Under the pieces are notes generated by a model, which was given only the letters and a program-made list of their open reading frames with translations, was not told the DNA's origin and searched no databases. This document shows positions 17,143 to 26,099 of a stretch of DNA of 27,850 nt, one piece after another. Source of the DNA: Rhodospirillales bacterium (GTDB lineage: Bacteria > Pseudomonadota > Alphaproteobacteria > Rhodospirillales > UBA2165). Location: positions 1-27,850 of the forward strand of contig JABMOP010000316.1 of assembly GCA_013204125.1 (NCBI GenBank), given 5' to 3'. The number at the start of each line of letters is the position of its first letter. Within the stretch, counting starts at the first letter, position 1. Both the position numbers and the translations under genes were made by a program.

Positions 17143-17329
17143 ATCGCTTAGACCTAAGTGTCTTCTCTAGAACACAAACGTTTCAGCGCACTGTGGTGCG
17201 AACGCGATTGCGGTTCCAGAAGGATTCGAATAGACATTTCAGACCCCATGTTGCTAAAGCACGCCACCGTGAGCACGAAATGGCATCACCTGGAGCTATA
17301 GAGTTGACCACTGGAACAAGGCATTAAAT

Positions 17330-18967
17330 ATGAGTGACGTTTTGGGAATGCCAGACAAGGATGTGAGCGGTGGTGAAGAAGTTTGGCCCGCTAAGCCGTT
17401 GGTTGCCATGGTGGGATGCGGGTACTGGGGCAAGAATTTGACCCGAAACCTCTCGGGACTCGGCGGGTTGGCAGCGGTTTGCGACGGCGACCCCACGGTC
17501 GCTGAGGCGATGTCAAAGGAACATGGCGCGCCGGCAAGGGCGTGGGCGGATTTGCTCGCGGATCCGAGTATAAAGGCCGTCGCCATCGCGACGCCGGCCG
17601 TAATGCATGCTCCTATGGTGCGTGAAGCTCTGGTCGCGGGAAAGGATGTTTTTGTCGAGAAACCCTTGGCGCTGGAGGTCGATGACGCTGAAAAACTGGT
17701 TCGTCTCGCGCGGGAGCGAGGCCGAATTCTAATGGTTGGCCACCTGCTACAATACCACCCGGTGTTTCTTAAGCTCAAGGATATGGTGCGGTCCGGTGCC
17801 ATTGGGCGGCTTCAATATGTCTATTCGACCAGGCTCAATTTGGGCAAAATTCGTCGGGAAGAAGACATTCTGTGGAGCTTCGCGCCGCACGATATATCGA
17901 TGATTTTGTCGTTGATGGGCGAAGAGCCCGATCAGGTTAGTGCGGTCGGGTCGAATTTTTTGCATGACGAGATCGCGGATACAACGATTACCCATATGTC
18001 ATTTCCTTCAGGACAAAGCGCGCACGTATTCGTGTCCTGGCTGCACCCTTTCAAAGAACAAAGGCTTGTTGTCGTCGGGGAAAAAGGGATGTTGGTATTT
18101 GACGATACCCAGCCTTGGGAAAACAAGCTGGTGTCATATGGCCATGGCATACGTTGGGTGGACGGCGTTCCGCAGCCGGAAAAGGCAGAAGCCGAATCTG
18201 TTCTGGTGGCCCAGGACGAACCTCTGAAATGCGAAATCCGCCACTTTATGGATTGCGTGGATCATCGAACAAAGCCGCGGACCGACGGAGATGAAGGTGT
18301 CCGGGTTCTGAAGGTTCTAAGCCGTGCGACCAAGAATATTAGGTCCGGCAACAGTAAATTTCAGACGCCAATTACAGAGCGAAAACCCGGACGATCCGAT
18401 GTGTTTGTCCACGAGACCGCCGTCGTTGATGCCCCGGCGGATATTGGTGACGGCAGTAAGATATGGCATTTCAGTCATATTTTGAACGGCGTAGCTATTG
18501 GGTGCGATTGCATCATCGGCCAAAACGTCATGATCGGACCGGATGTGACAGTCGGCAACAACTGCAAAATTCAAAATAACGTTAGCCTTTATAAGGGTGT
18601 AGTCTTGGAAGACGGTGTTTTCTGCGGTCCGTCGTGCGTATTTACCAATGTGAACAACCCGCGAGCCGAGATCGAGAAAAAGGACGAATTCAAACCGACA
18701 TTGGTGAAACGGGGGACGACAATTGGCGCGAACGCGACGATCGTTTGCGGCGTTACGTTGGGCGAATATTCGTTTATTGCCGCCGGTGCCGTTGTTAGCA
18801 AGGATGTGCCGCCCTTCGCGCTTGTCGCCGGAGTTCCGGCCAAAAGGATCGGCTGGGTCGGGCACGCGGGCGAGCGGTTGGATAAAAATCTAGTGTGCCC
18901 GCGGACCGGAAGAAAATATAAAGACGTTGGGCAGGACCAATTGGAAGAGATTGAGGCAAACGGATGA
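17330..18967 (+). CDS. Fused Gfo/Idh/MocA oxidoreductase and left-handed beta-helix N-acetyltransferase (WbpB-WbpD type)
   Basis: This 545-residue protein joins two enzymes. Residues 1 to about 345 are a Gfo/Idh/MocA dehydrogenase with GCGYWGKN (29-36), the EKP motif (110-112) and a substrate helix with SFAPHDISMI. Residues from about 357 are a hexapeptide-repeat acyltransferase: VHETAVVDAPADIGDGSKIW, HFSHI with the likely catalytic histidine, many I-G-N-C repeats and a VVAGVPAK-like end (VAGVPAKRIGW). The first matches WbpB, which oxidises the C3 of UDP-GlcNAcA. The second matches WbpD, which acetylates the 3-amino group after transamination. In Pseudomonas these are separate genes. The stop overlaps the aminotransferase start (ATGA), so the three activities are produced together. 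The 187-nt gap before the gene contains no convincing gene. Confidence 0.9.
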   Translation: MSDVLGMPDKDVSGGEEVWPAKPLVAMVGCGYWGKNLTRNLSGLGGLAAVCDGDPTVAEAMSKEHGAPARAWADLLADPSIKAVAIATPAVMHAPMVREALVAGKDVFVEKPLALEVDDAEKLVRLARERGRILMVGHLLQYHPVFLKLKDMVRSGAIGRLQYVYSTRLNLGKIRREEDILWSFAPHDISMILSLMGEEPDQVSAVGSNFLHDEIADTTITHMSFPSGQSAHVFVSWLHPFKEQRLVVVGEKGMLVFDDTQPWENKLVSYGHGIRWVDGVPQPEKAEAESVLVAQDEPLKCEIRHFMDCVDHRTKPRTDGDEGVRVLKVLSRATKNIRSGNSKFQTPITERKPGRSDVFVHETAVVDAPADIGDGSKIWHFSHILNGVAIGCDCIIGQNVMIGPDVTVGNNCKIQNNVSLYKGVVLEDGVFCGPSCVFTNVNNPRAEIEKKDEFKPTLVKRGTTIGANATIVCGVTLGEYSFIAAGAVVSKDVPPFALVAGVPAKRIGWVGHAGERLDKNLVCPRTGRKYKDVGQDQLEEIEANG

Positions 18968-20121
18968 CGGGGCCAGGAAAGTCGACTATTCAGCTCATTG
19001 ACCTCCAAGCGCAGCGACAGCGGCTAGAACCCGGGCTGAGCGAGGCAATTCAACGGGTTCTCGATCATGGTAAATTTATCATGGGGCCTGAAATTGGCGA
19101 ACTCGAGGCTCAATTGTCGGCGTTTTGCGGAGCACGTCACGCAATTACCTGTTCAAGTGGGACCGATGCTCTGCTGATGGCTTTGATGGCGCAGGGTGTT
19201 GGCAAGGGTGATGCCGTATTTGTGCCCGCTTTCAGCTTTGCGGCCACGGCGGAAGTGGTCGTCCTGGCGGGAGCAACGCCCTTTTTCGTCGATGTGCGCC
19301 GGGATACGTTCAATATGTGCGCCGTAAGTCTCGAGGCCGCAATTGAGGCGGCTTCGGCCCAGGGTTTAAACCCAGCTGTGCTGGTCCCGGTTGACCTGTT
19401 CGGGCAACCGGCCGATTACCGGACTTTGCTCCCAATTGCAAAAGCCCATGACCTGTTTGTGCTGTGTGACGCCGCGCAATCCTTTGGCGCTTCCCTGGAT
19501 GGGAACAGGATGGGTTCGTTCGGCGATGCGACGGCGTTCAGCTTTTTCCCAGCAAAGCCGCTTGGATGTTACGGTGATGGCGGAGCGGTTATGACGGACG
19601 ACGACGATCTTGCTGACCGTATGCGGTCGATCCGGGTCCACGGCAAGGGAACGCATAAATACGATAACGTCCGCGTGGGTTTGAACGCCCGCCTGGATAC
19701 TATCCAAGCAGCGATCCTGTTAGAAAAATTAAAGATATTCGAGGATGAGATTGAAAAGAGACAAGCCGTAGCGGAACGTTATGGTGGAGGTCTAGGGGTT
19801 TTTCTACAAACACCGGCGGTCATCGATGGAGCGGTGTCGGCCTGGGCGCAGTATACGATCCTCCTGGAAGATCGGGATGAGGTTGCTGCCTCGCTTCGGG
19901 AACAGGGTGTTCCGACGGCGGTTTATTACCCAATGCCATTAGACAAACAAACGGCTTACAGGGATTATCCTGGATCGCCGGGTGGAACACCAAACTGCGA
20001 TTATCTGTCCCAACGTGTTCTCAGCCTGCCAATGCATCCTTATCTTACTGTAGCGGATATGGAAGCATGGTTCGTCGCGTTGCGATCCACCTCGGTAGTG
20101 CAAACGAATGTTGCGCAATAG
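18964..20121 (+). CDS. DegT/DnrJ/EryC1 family PLP-dependent aminotransferase (WbpE type)
   Basis: The 385-residue product is a sugar aminotransferase. It begins IQLIDLQAQRQRLEPGL, has GPEIGELE near 41-48, CSSGTDALLMAL, the PLP phosphate and ring contacts in CDAAQSFGA (168-176), and the Schiff-base Lys198 in SFFPAKPLGCYGDGGAV. The HKYDNVRVGLNARLDTIQAA segment is also typical. The WbpE group transfers an amino group from glutamate to the 3-keto sugar made by WbpB. The gene overlaps the fused WbpB-WbpD gene by 4 nt, strongly supporting this pathway role. Nucleotide-sugar epimerase WbpI is not seen in the window, so the final sugar may keep the gluco configuration or be epimerised elsewhere. Confidence 0.93.
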   Translation: MTGPGKSTIQLIDLQAQRQRLEPGLSEAIQRVLDHGKFIMGPEIGELEAQLSAFCGARHAITCSSGTDALLMALMAQGVGKGDAVFVPAFSFAATAEVVVLAGATPFFVDVRRDTFNMCAVSLEAAIEAASAQGLNPAVLVPVDLFGQPADYRTLLPIAKAHDLFVLCDAAQSFGASLDGNRMGSFGDATAFSFFPAKPLGCYGDGGAVMTDDDDLADRMRSIRVHGKGTHKYDNVRVGLNARLDTIQAAILLEKLKIFEDEIEKRQAVAERYGGGLGVFLQTPAVIDGAVSAWAQYTILLEDRDEVAASLREQGVPTAVYYPMPLDKQTAYRDYPGSPGGTPNCDYLSQRVLSLPMHPYLTVADMEAWFVALRSTSVVQTNVAQ

Positions 20122-20645
20122 CGCGCAAGCCTCGTCAGTCTATTACCCTTGATACTTTGAATTAGATCGTTCCGATCTGACTTGCAAGGCTTGCCTATAT
20201 TGTTTCGATAGCTGTGTATTGGTCAAGTGTGTGGATCGGGAATTTCATATTGACGTTTAGTCAGACTCTAAATTTTAAAACCGCTAAAATATGATGGCGT
20301 TCATCTGACCGCAGAAGTCGGTGCAGGAACTGAAATTGGTACTGCCGTTCGCTGGTCCGTATGCCGTGGTTGGAGGAATTTTACAGCTACTGACGGTTCC
20401 ACAATACCCTGGCAGGGAACGCATTACGGGAACATACACATTGTGCGAAACACCGGTAGAAATACTTGAATGACCATCGGTGAGTTGTTTCTGGAAATGA
20501 ACGATTACCTTCGGGCGAGGTGGAATTTTTTCTCGATGAGCTCCTCATTGAGGACGCGGTTGAGGTTGGATCAAACGAAAATTTCAACCAGAGTCTTTCG
20601 GGGAAGATTGTTATCGATTTGGCAAATAGAGGAGAGAGAAATATA
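20122..20645. other. 524-nt spacer with coding-like remnants
   Basis: No intact gene is seen. The plus frame from 20272 to about 20469 reads GVHLTAEVGAGTEIG, close to the opening of hexapeptide-repeat sugar acyltransferases, but soon degrades and has no start codon. The frame continuous with the LpxD-like gene (20484-20645) is open and reads as hydrophilic, coding-like text with DELLIEDAVEVGSNENF. A small inverted repeat AGATCG-TTC-CGATCT lies at 20163-20177. The region could be a decayed gene from an earlier rearrangement. The base composition is lower in GC than to the left. Confidence 0.4.
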
Positions 20646-21542
20646 ATGTCCAATTCGGTCCAAGCGAAAACGATTGCAGAATTTCTCGGTTGGCCCTTGG
20701 TCGGAGATAGCGTGGATATAGAGGGGCCCGCGACGATCAGGGATGCGAAATCAGGCAACTTGATTTTTGTAAAAAGTTATAGTGATGAGCTATGCGAAAA
20801 ATTAAATGCACTTGAAAAGTGTCTTGCTCTTGTTCCCCGGAAATTCGATGGTAAGTTAAAAATACCACACATTCTCTGCGAGAATTCCAGATTGGATTTT
20901 GCTAGGTCACTGGCACAATTTTTTGACAGGACCTTTGTCCCGGAAATTCAAAGTAGTGCAAGCATTGCCCCTGGAGCGAAAATTGGAGAAAATTGCTACA
21001 TTGGCCACAACGTTGTTATCGAGGACACTGTAACGGTCGGGAACAACTGTGAAATCCAACATGGGGTAATCATCGCGGCCGGTACGACGATCGGGAATTG
21101 TATACGGATAAAATCCAATACAGTTGTTGGCCAAAAGGGCTTCGGGTTTGAGAAGGATGAAGACGGGATTCCCCATGTTATTCCCCATACCGGCGGTGTC
21201 ATAATTGGGAATTTTGTGGAACTGGGAGCACTGAATACTGTGGTTGCCGGAACCATGTCTCCAACGCAAATTGGCGATCATGTAAAAACCGACGACCACG
21301 TCCACATTGCACATAACGTCACTTTAGGTCCCTGCACCCTCGTGGCGGCCTGTGCTGAGATCAGCGGCAGTGTTGATATAGGTCGGGGAGTTTGGATTGG
21401 GCCACATTCAAGTATTATGAATGGTGTCACGATCGGCAAGGGCGCAGTGGTTGGGCTGGGGGCCGTGGTTAGAAAAAATATTGCCGACGGTGCAACCATG
21501 GCAGGCAATCCCGCTAGAGTAGTGCCGTCTCCGAGTGGTTAA
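20646..21542 (+). CDS. LpxD-like left-handed beta-helix acyltransferase
   Basis: The protein is about 298 residues from the ATG at 20646, which follows AGAGGAGAG; an in-frame GTG at 20520 would add 42 residues of unclear origin. The N-terminal 1-100 resembles the LpxD uridine-binding domain (TIAEFLGWPLVGD, then SGNLIFVKSYSD). A long hexapeptide beta-helix follows (about 103-290), with the LpxD-like GQKGFGF (163-168) and VHIAHNVTLG, where His223 corresponds to the catalytic His of LpxD. The end, MAGNPARVV, is typical of sugar acyltransferases and lacks the C-terminal helices of LpxD. LpxD proper adds a 3-hydroxyacyl chain to the amino group of UDP-acyl-glucosamine in lipid A synthesis. Because this copy lies in a glycan cluster away from other lpx genes, it more likely acylates an amino sugar of the repeat unit. 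That role is inferred. Confidence 0.8.
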   Translation: MSNSVQAKTIAEFLGWPLVGDSVDIEGPATIRDAKSGNLIFVKSYSDELCEKLNALEKCLALVPRKFDGKLKIPHILCENSRLDFARSLAQFFDRTFVPEIQSSASIAPGAKIGENCYIGHNVVIEDTVTVGNNCEIQHGVIIAAGTTIGNCIRIKSNTVVGQKGFGFEKDEDGIPHVIPHTGGVIIGNFVELGALNTVVAGTMSPTQIGDHVKTDDHVHIAHNVTLGPCTLVAACAEISGSVDIGRGVWIGPHSSIMNGVTIGKGAVVGLGAVVRKNIADGATMAGNPARVVPSPSG

Positions 21543-21963
21543 ACTAACTTGTAAGCAAGGTTGGCCGCAGTTGGCCGGATGAGAAACTATCGAGTTATTT
21601 TTGCGGCCAGAAGCAACTACCGGCGCCGGTTCGTTAGATGCCCGGCACAATAATTTCAAAGCCTACCCTTACCCTGTAGGGCTGGCGGTTTGGGGCCGTA
21701 GGGCGGGATATCCTTGCCTCCAGTATGTTATCAGCGAGGAATACTTCCAACACGGACAGGCTCACGAGCACTTCGACAATTTGTTGTTGTGTTAGCCCAA
21801 GAACATGAACTTCGTCTTACGACCCCATTTATCTCCTCGCTAACTTGTATTTTGAATTATTTTGCGTGCCAGCTTCAGGTATTCTACCTACTTATGGAGA
21901 ATGTGATGCTGGAGCCGCCGAAATTAAGCAATTTCGCATTTTCTTTTGAAAGAATTTCGTGAA
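21543..21963. other. 421-nt spacer with no recognised gene
   Basis: I see no gene, clear promoter or terminator. A short GC-rich imperfect hairpin lies near 21659-21682 without a T-run. Open frames here show no family motif. Confidence 0.4.
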
Positions 21964-23250
21964 ATGAATATTTGGTTGATCAAAACGGGCGAACCCTTGC
22001 CTACGGACGGTGATGATGCGCGCCTGTTGCGGACGGGAATGCTTGCCGAAGCTTTGGTAAAACGAGGTCACAAAATAGTTTTCTGGAGTTCAACGTTCAA
22101 CCATAGGGAAAAGGCTAAGAGAGTTGACAAAACGACGGTGATCCCGGTTAGTAAAAAATATGAACTGTGCTTGCTAGATGCCCCACCTTATCAAAAAAAT
22201 GTGTCTCTCAAACGGATATGGCACAATCGAGTCACGGCTAAGAGATTTTCAGAGCAGGCTTTGTTGAGAGATAAACCTGATGTCATCGTTTGTGCTTACC
22301 CTACAATTGAGCTTTCTTGCGCAAGCACGGCTTTTGGACAGAAGTACGATGTTCCGGTAATACTTGATATCAGAGATCTGTGGCCCGATTTATTTTACGA
22401 AGTTGTGCCAAGAGTCTTACGGCCGTTGGCAAATATTTTTTTGAAATATTTCGACAGGCAGGCGAGGAAAGCCATACTTAGAGCGAAGGCGGTTACGGGC
22501 ATCACCGACGCCTTTGTTAAGTGGGGGCTTCAAAAAGGCGGGCTCACGTACGATCCGTTATCGAACCCGGCATTTCATTTGGCCTACTCAAGCGATGTGC
22601 CACCACATGAGGATGTCTTGAAAGCGGAAGAGTTTTGGGACAGCCTTGGGGTAGGGGCCAATGGGAATTATTTTATCGCCTGCATGATAGGAAATCTCAG
22701 TTTTAATTGTGAGGTAGATGTGCTGGTTCAAGTAATGGATCTCATTCCGCTCTCTACGCGTGACCGGTTTCGGATTGTGATCTGTGGTACCGGAGTGGCT
22801 CATCAACATTTGAGGAATTTAAGTAAGCCCCACCCTCAGATTATTTTTCCAGGGTGGGTAGATAAAGCAAAGATATGGGTGCTTATGCGCCGTAGTTCAG
22901 TGGGGGTGGTTCCCTATTTTTCAACACAGGGTTTTCAGTATTCTTTGCCTAATAAGGTAGGTGAGTATTTAAGCGCTGGTCTTCCGATTTTATCAAGCGT
23001 TCAGGGGGTTTTATCGAAGTTTTTGGAGAAGAACGGTTGTGGGCGTACGTATCCGAATGGCGACTCTGCAGACCTGGCGATGAACCTTATCGAATTGCAA
23101 CAAAATCCATCGAAATGCGCTCAATTATCAGCTCATGCCAGAGACATGTTTTTGAAGGAATTCGAAGCGGAATTAGTGATGGGAAATTATTGTGAGTTCA
23201 TTGAAAAGATAGGACTTCAATCCTGTGCTCGGAACCCGATTGATGATTAA
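21964..23250 (+). CDS. Glycosyltransferase family 4 (WbuB-like)
   Basis: This 428-residue protein begins MNIWLIKTGEPLP, a common start for GT4 enzymes acting in O-antigen and capsule synthesis. The N-terminal domain has DARLLRTGMLAEALVKRGH and VILDIRDLWPD near 133-142, a mark of the WbuB-like group. The C-terminal GT-B domain carries IFPGWVDKAKIW and the nucleotide-sugar site PNKVGEYLSAGLPIL near 328-342, with the E--SAG element. It should act at the cytoplasmic face of the inner membrane, adding one sugar to the lipid-linked repeat. Donor and acceptor cannot be read. The start ATG at 21964 is chosen over TTG 21946 because it gives the conserved N-terminus. Its end overlaps the next gene by 8 nt. 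AT-richness rises from here rightward. Confidence 0.88.
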   Translation: MNIWLIKTGEPLPTDGDDARLLRTGMLAEALVKRGHKIVFWSSTFNHREKAKRVDKTTVIPVSKKYELCLLDAPPYQKNVSLKRIWHNRVTAKRFSEQALLRDKPDVIVCAYPTIELSCASTAFGQKYDVPVILDIRDLWPDLFYEVVPRVLRPLANIFLKYFDRQARKAILRAKAVTGITDAFVKWGLQKGGLTYDPLSNPAFHLAYSSDVPPHEDVLKAEEFWDSLGVGANGNYFIACMIGNLSFNCEVDVLVQVMDLIPLSTRDRFRIVICGTGVAHQHLRNLSKPHPQIIFPGWVDKAKIWVLMRRSSVGVVPYFSTQGFQYSLPNKVGEYLSAGLPILSSVQGVLSKFLEKNGCGRTYPNGDSADLAMNLIELQQNPSKCAQLSAHARDMFLKEFEAELVMGNYCEFIEKIGLQSCARNPIDD

Positions 23251-24418
23251 TCCCGAATTAGCCTCAATGCCCACGGACACGTTGAAAGGCCTCAATCTCC
23301 ATTTGTATCCTTCAAATTTGCAACAGGCGTCGAGGATGCTTCGTATTACGGGCACTCTCGCCTCTCACAAGATATTTTCTGAAATCTACTTAGTCGGTCT
23401 TCAAACCGGAGATCTCCCGGAAAGAGAGAGGATCGATAGCACGCGTGTGGTGTGCAGGGTAATCGCACCTTTCCTCGTCAAAAAACGGAGTGTCGGTCGA
23501 AAGGTGATTGGTCTTCTTGTTTGGAGTTTTAGAGTGTTTTCTCTTTACGCCGGAAAGGACGTTGTATGTGTAAATCCCCATAGCCTTACGACACTCCCCT
23601 TGGCCATACTCTTTAAGGCGGTGAAGAAGTGTAAAATAGTCTATGACACTCATGAACTCGAAACAGAGACAAGCTCCTCCACCCCTTTACGTCGAGTTCT
23701 ATCGAAACTGTTAGAGCGCATGTGCATGCCTTTTGTCGATCTGGTGATCGTTGTTGGTGACTATATCGGTGATTGGTATTCACGTGCCTATAATCTTCGC
23801 GATATTATGGTTATTAAGAACTACCCAAATATCCGATCTGCCCAAGATTTAGATTCCAGCCCACTTCGTTCGGAATTAGGAATTTCAGATCAAGAATTTG
23901 TCGTTATCTATCAAGGGTTGTTGGCCAACGGTCGCGGTATTGAACTTCTGCTTAATGCATTCTCCGCAATAGAAAATAAATGCATCGTTTTTATGGGGCA
24001 CGGGCCCTTAGAAGACCTCGTAAAACATGCCGCGAATACGCGGACGAACGTCTTGTATCACGACCCGGTGGCGCCAAATAGAGTTCTTGAATACGTCTCA
24101 GGTGCGGACGTAGGGGTTTCGTTGATAGAGAATATAAGTCTGAGTTATTATCTCAGTTGCCCCAATAAAATATTTGAGGTGTTGAGTGCTGGACTACCTG
24201 TGATAACCAGCGACTTTCCGGAAATGAAAAATATTGTTAAGCAAAGCCAAGCTGGTTGGTGCATTGAGCCCGAGACTAACGCCCTCGTAAGTTTGCTGGG
24301 TTCAATCAGCAAATCCGATACCCAAAGTATGTCGGTGAACGCAAAAAAATGGAGTATTTCGCACAACTGGGAGGTTCAAGAGGAAAAATTAGTGAAGGCA
24401 TATTCCGCTATATTATGA
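23243..24418 (+). CDS. Glycosyltransferase family 4
   Basis: The 391-residue product has a two-domain GT-B layout. The N-terminal half includes LNLHLYPSNLQQASRMLR and KIVYDTHELETE near 132-141, the latter seen in GT4 enzymes of exopolysaccharide clusters. The C-terminal half has VVIYQGLLANGRGIELLL, then FMGHGPLEDLV and CPNKIFEVLSAGLPVITSDFPEM near 305-325, the nucleotide-sugar donor site with the conserved Glu. The start at ATG 23243 overlaps the preceding stop by 8 nt and has CGGAACCCG upstream. The linkage formed is unknown. The overlap shows that the two glycosyltransferases are made together. It converges on the Wzy-like gene. Confidence 0.87.
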   Translation: MINPELASMPTDTLKGLNLHLYPSNLQQASRMLRITGTLASHKIFSEIYLVGLQTGDLPERERIDSTRVVCRVIAPFLVKKRSVGRKVIGLLVWSFRVFSLYAGKDVVCVNPHSLTTLPLAILFKAVKKCKIVYDTHELETETSSSTPLRRVLSKLLERMCMPFVDLVIVVGDYIGDWYSRAYNLRDIMVIKNYPNIRSAQDLDSSPLRSELGISDQEFVVIYQGLLANGRGIELLLNAFSAIENKCIVFMGHGPLEDLVKHAANTRTNVLYHDPVAPNRVLEYVSGADVGVSLIENISLSYYLSCPNKIFEVLSAGLPVITSDFPEMKNIVKQSQAGWCIEPETNALVSLLGSISKSDTQSMSVNAKKWSISHNWEVQEEKLVKAYSAIL

Positions 24419-24501
24419 CGATATCTCCTAGCGCGAATATTCCGGGGTTCAAGCATGACGGGAATGCAGGGTCAATTGCTACGAGGTGGGGACCTGGTGT
24501 C

Positions 24502-24520
24502 GATGAGTATAAATCTCATC
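24502..24520. repeat. Small hairpin between convergent genes
   Basis: GATGAG (24502-24507) and CTCATC (24515-24520) around a 7-nt loop, in the 147-nt gap between the glycosyltransferase and the Wzy-like gene. There is no T-run; a weak terminator is possible. Confidence 0.25.
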
Positions 24521-24565
24521 TTGAGTAGTATGTTATCCTTTGGGGGCCTACAACTCCAATTCCGT

Positions 24566-25873
24566 CTAAGGTGTTTGCGCCGAGTTGAGAGGTTTTGTCG
24601 CGCTTTTGGCTTCCGAGGGAATGACCCTCGGCGCGAAGAAGAGCAAAGCCAATACAGCAAGCAGGCCGTTCGATAATATAACCGTGAGTACGCCGGTATT
24701 TGATATTGCCGGCATAATACCGGCGATTGACAAAAGCGTCAGCCGTGGGCTTTGGCGCGTGGCGACGGCGTCGAGTAACCGGAATATGAAACCCAGTGCT
24801 AAAGTTGCGAGAAAAGATCCAATTAAACCGAAATTCGCATACCCATCCGCAAAGAAATTGGCATTGGCCCAAGCGCCGCGGTTCATATGCAATGCGCCAA
24901 TGACCTCCTGATGCGGAATGTAATAGGGGTTCGAAAGTAGTGAACTAAGGACACTATGACTAAGAAGTAAAAATTCGTTTTCCCGAAAAAAATCATAATA
25001 ATAACCAGTTAGCAATCCGGGTACGACCAATATACGCTGAACACTTATTGACATAATCGTTATGTCGTTTTTAGCTACTGAATATGTCAGGATTCCCCAG
25101 ACAAACACGACTGTAAGATACAGCATCCTTCCCGTGACGTTTTTCATGCTTGTATTGGAAAGTATGGCGAGGAAGATAATTAAAAATGCTATTCCTATGA
25201 AGGCTTTGGCATTGCTGGCGAGAAGCAATATAAACTCAAAAGTGAAGACGACTATAAGCCCAATCCATTGTCTTCGGATTATGAATACGGCCATCATGAA
25301 AGGAGCGACGGCGAAGCCTAGGAAGTTGATTAAATATCCTATATTTCCATAATCCTGGGTCCGGACTGATACCAGTTCTCTTGCGGCATAGGCTGCGTTG
25401 AGGTTGCTGAGAATACCAAATTGTAAACCCGTAACGTTCAAAACATAAAAACCGGTGACAACGCTAATGGACAGCAGTGCTGAATAGAATGTAAGGGGGG
25501 ATAGCCTTCGTACCTGTGGTAATTTTAATTGTGGAAGTTCTGTAAATCTGTGAAGCACATACATATTTAGCGTGAGCACAATCGTGAATAGAAAATATCC
25601 AGAATCCCACAGTTCAATACTATGTGCGGGAATGATACAGGCAGGGATGTAGACCGTCAGGTAGATTAACCAATACATTGACGACGATACTCTTGGCTGT
25701 TCAAGTTTTGACCATATGGTAGGAAAAACAGCCATAACAAAGCCAAAAACTAACGTTGGCCATAATGGTTTCAGATCGACATGGCCCATATAGGAAAATA
25801 TTGGTGAAATGCGTTCCGAGTACGCGTAGTCCAACCCATATACGTAGGTAAGAACCAGAAAGGTCTTTAACAT
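24566..25873 (-). CDS. O-antigen/oligosaccharide repeat unit polymerase, Wzy-like
   Basis: This 435-residue protein is almost entirely hydrophobic, with about 11-12 membrane helices. It has a large periplasmic loop toward the C-terminus containing NANFFADGYANFGLIGSFL (about 338-356), the segment that marks the Wzy polymerase family (O-ag_pol_Wzy). Wzy joins lipid-linked repeat units in the periplasm at the inner membrane. GGAAAG lies 8 nt before the start at 25873. The gene runs opposite to the glycosyltransferases and the Wzz-like gene, so it needs its own promoter in the divergent gap 25874-26099. Sequence similarity among Wzy proteins is low, so the call rests on topology, the loop motif and context. 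Confidence 0.82.
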   Translation of the reverse strand: MLKTFLVLTYVYGLDYAYSERISPIFSYMGHVDLKPLWPTLVFGFVMAVFPTIWSKLEQPRVSSSMYWLIYLTVYIPACIIPAHSIELWDSGYFLFTIVLTLNMYVLHRFTELPQLKLPQVRRLSPLTFYSALLSISVVTGFYVLNVTGLQFGILSNLNAAYAARELVSVRTQDYGNIGYLINFLGFAVAPFMMAVFIIRRQWIGLIVVFTFEFILLLASNAKAFIGIAFLIIFLAILSNTSMKNVTGRMLYLTVVFVWGILTYSVAKNDITIMSISVQRILVVPGLLTGYYYDFFRENEFLLLSHSVLSSLLSNPYYIPHQEVIGALHMNRGAWANANFFADGYANFGLIGSFLATLALGFIFRLLDAVATRQSPRLTLLSIAGIMPAISNTGVLTVILSNGLLAVLALLFFAPRVIPSEAKSATKPLNSAQTP

Positions 25874-26099
25874 ATCATTCTTTCCGTAGAGCCCGGGACC
25901 ATGGCTAACTTATTTTCCCCTAAACGGGCTCTCTGCGGCAATTCTGAACGACAAAGGTGAATGCCTGACGCTGAGCTTAGGTAAATTATCACAAGATATT
26001 GAAATATCTCATGCAGCCTTTACTCAACGAGTTTCTGTTCAAGACGGAGTAAGGTCTTGCCCATAGGTATTAGAAAAGACTGCTGGAACTTGACCCATT

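Noticed and set aside
17130..17327. 65-codon plus-strand frame between the dehydrogenase and the WbpB-WbpD fusion
   Set aside because: It begins inside the dehydrogenase end, has no ribosome binding site and its translation looks random.
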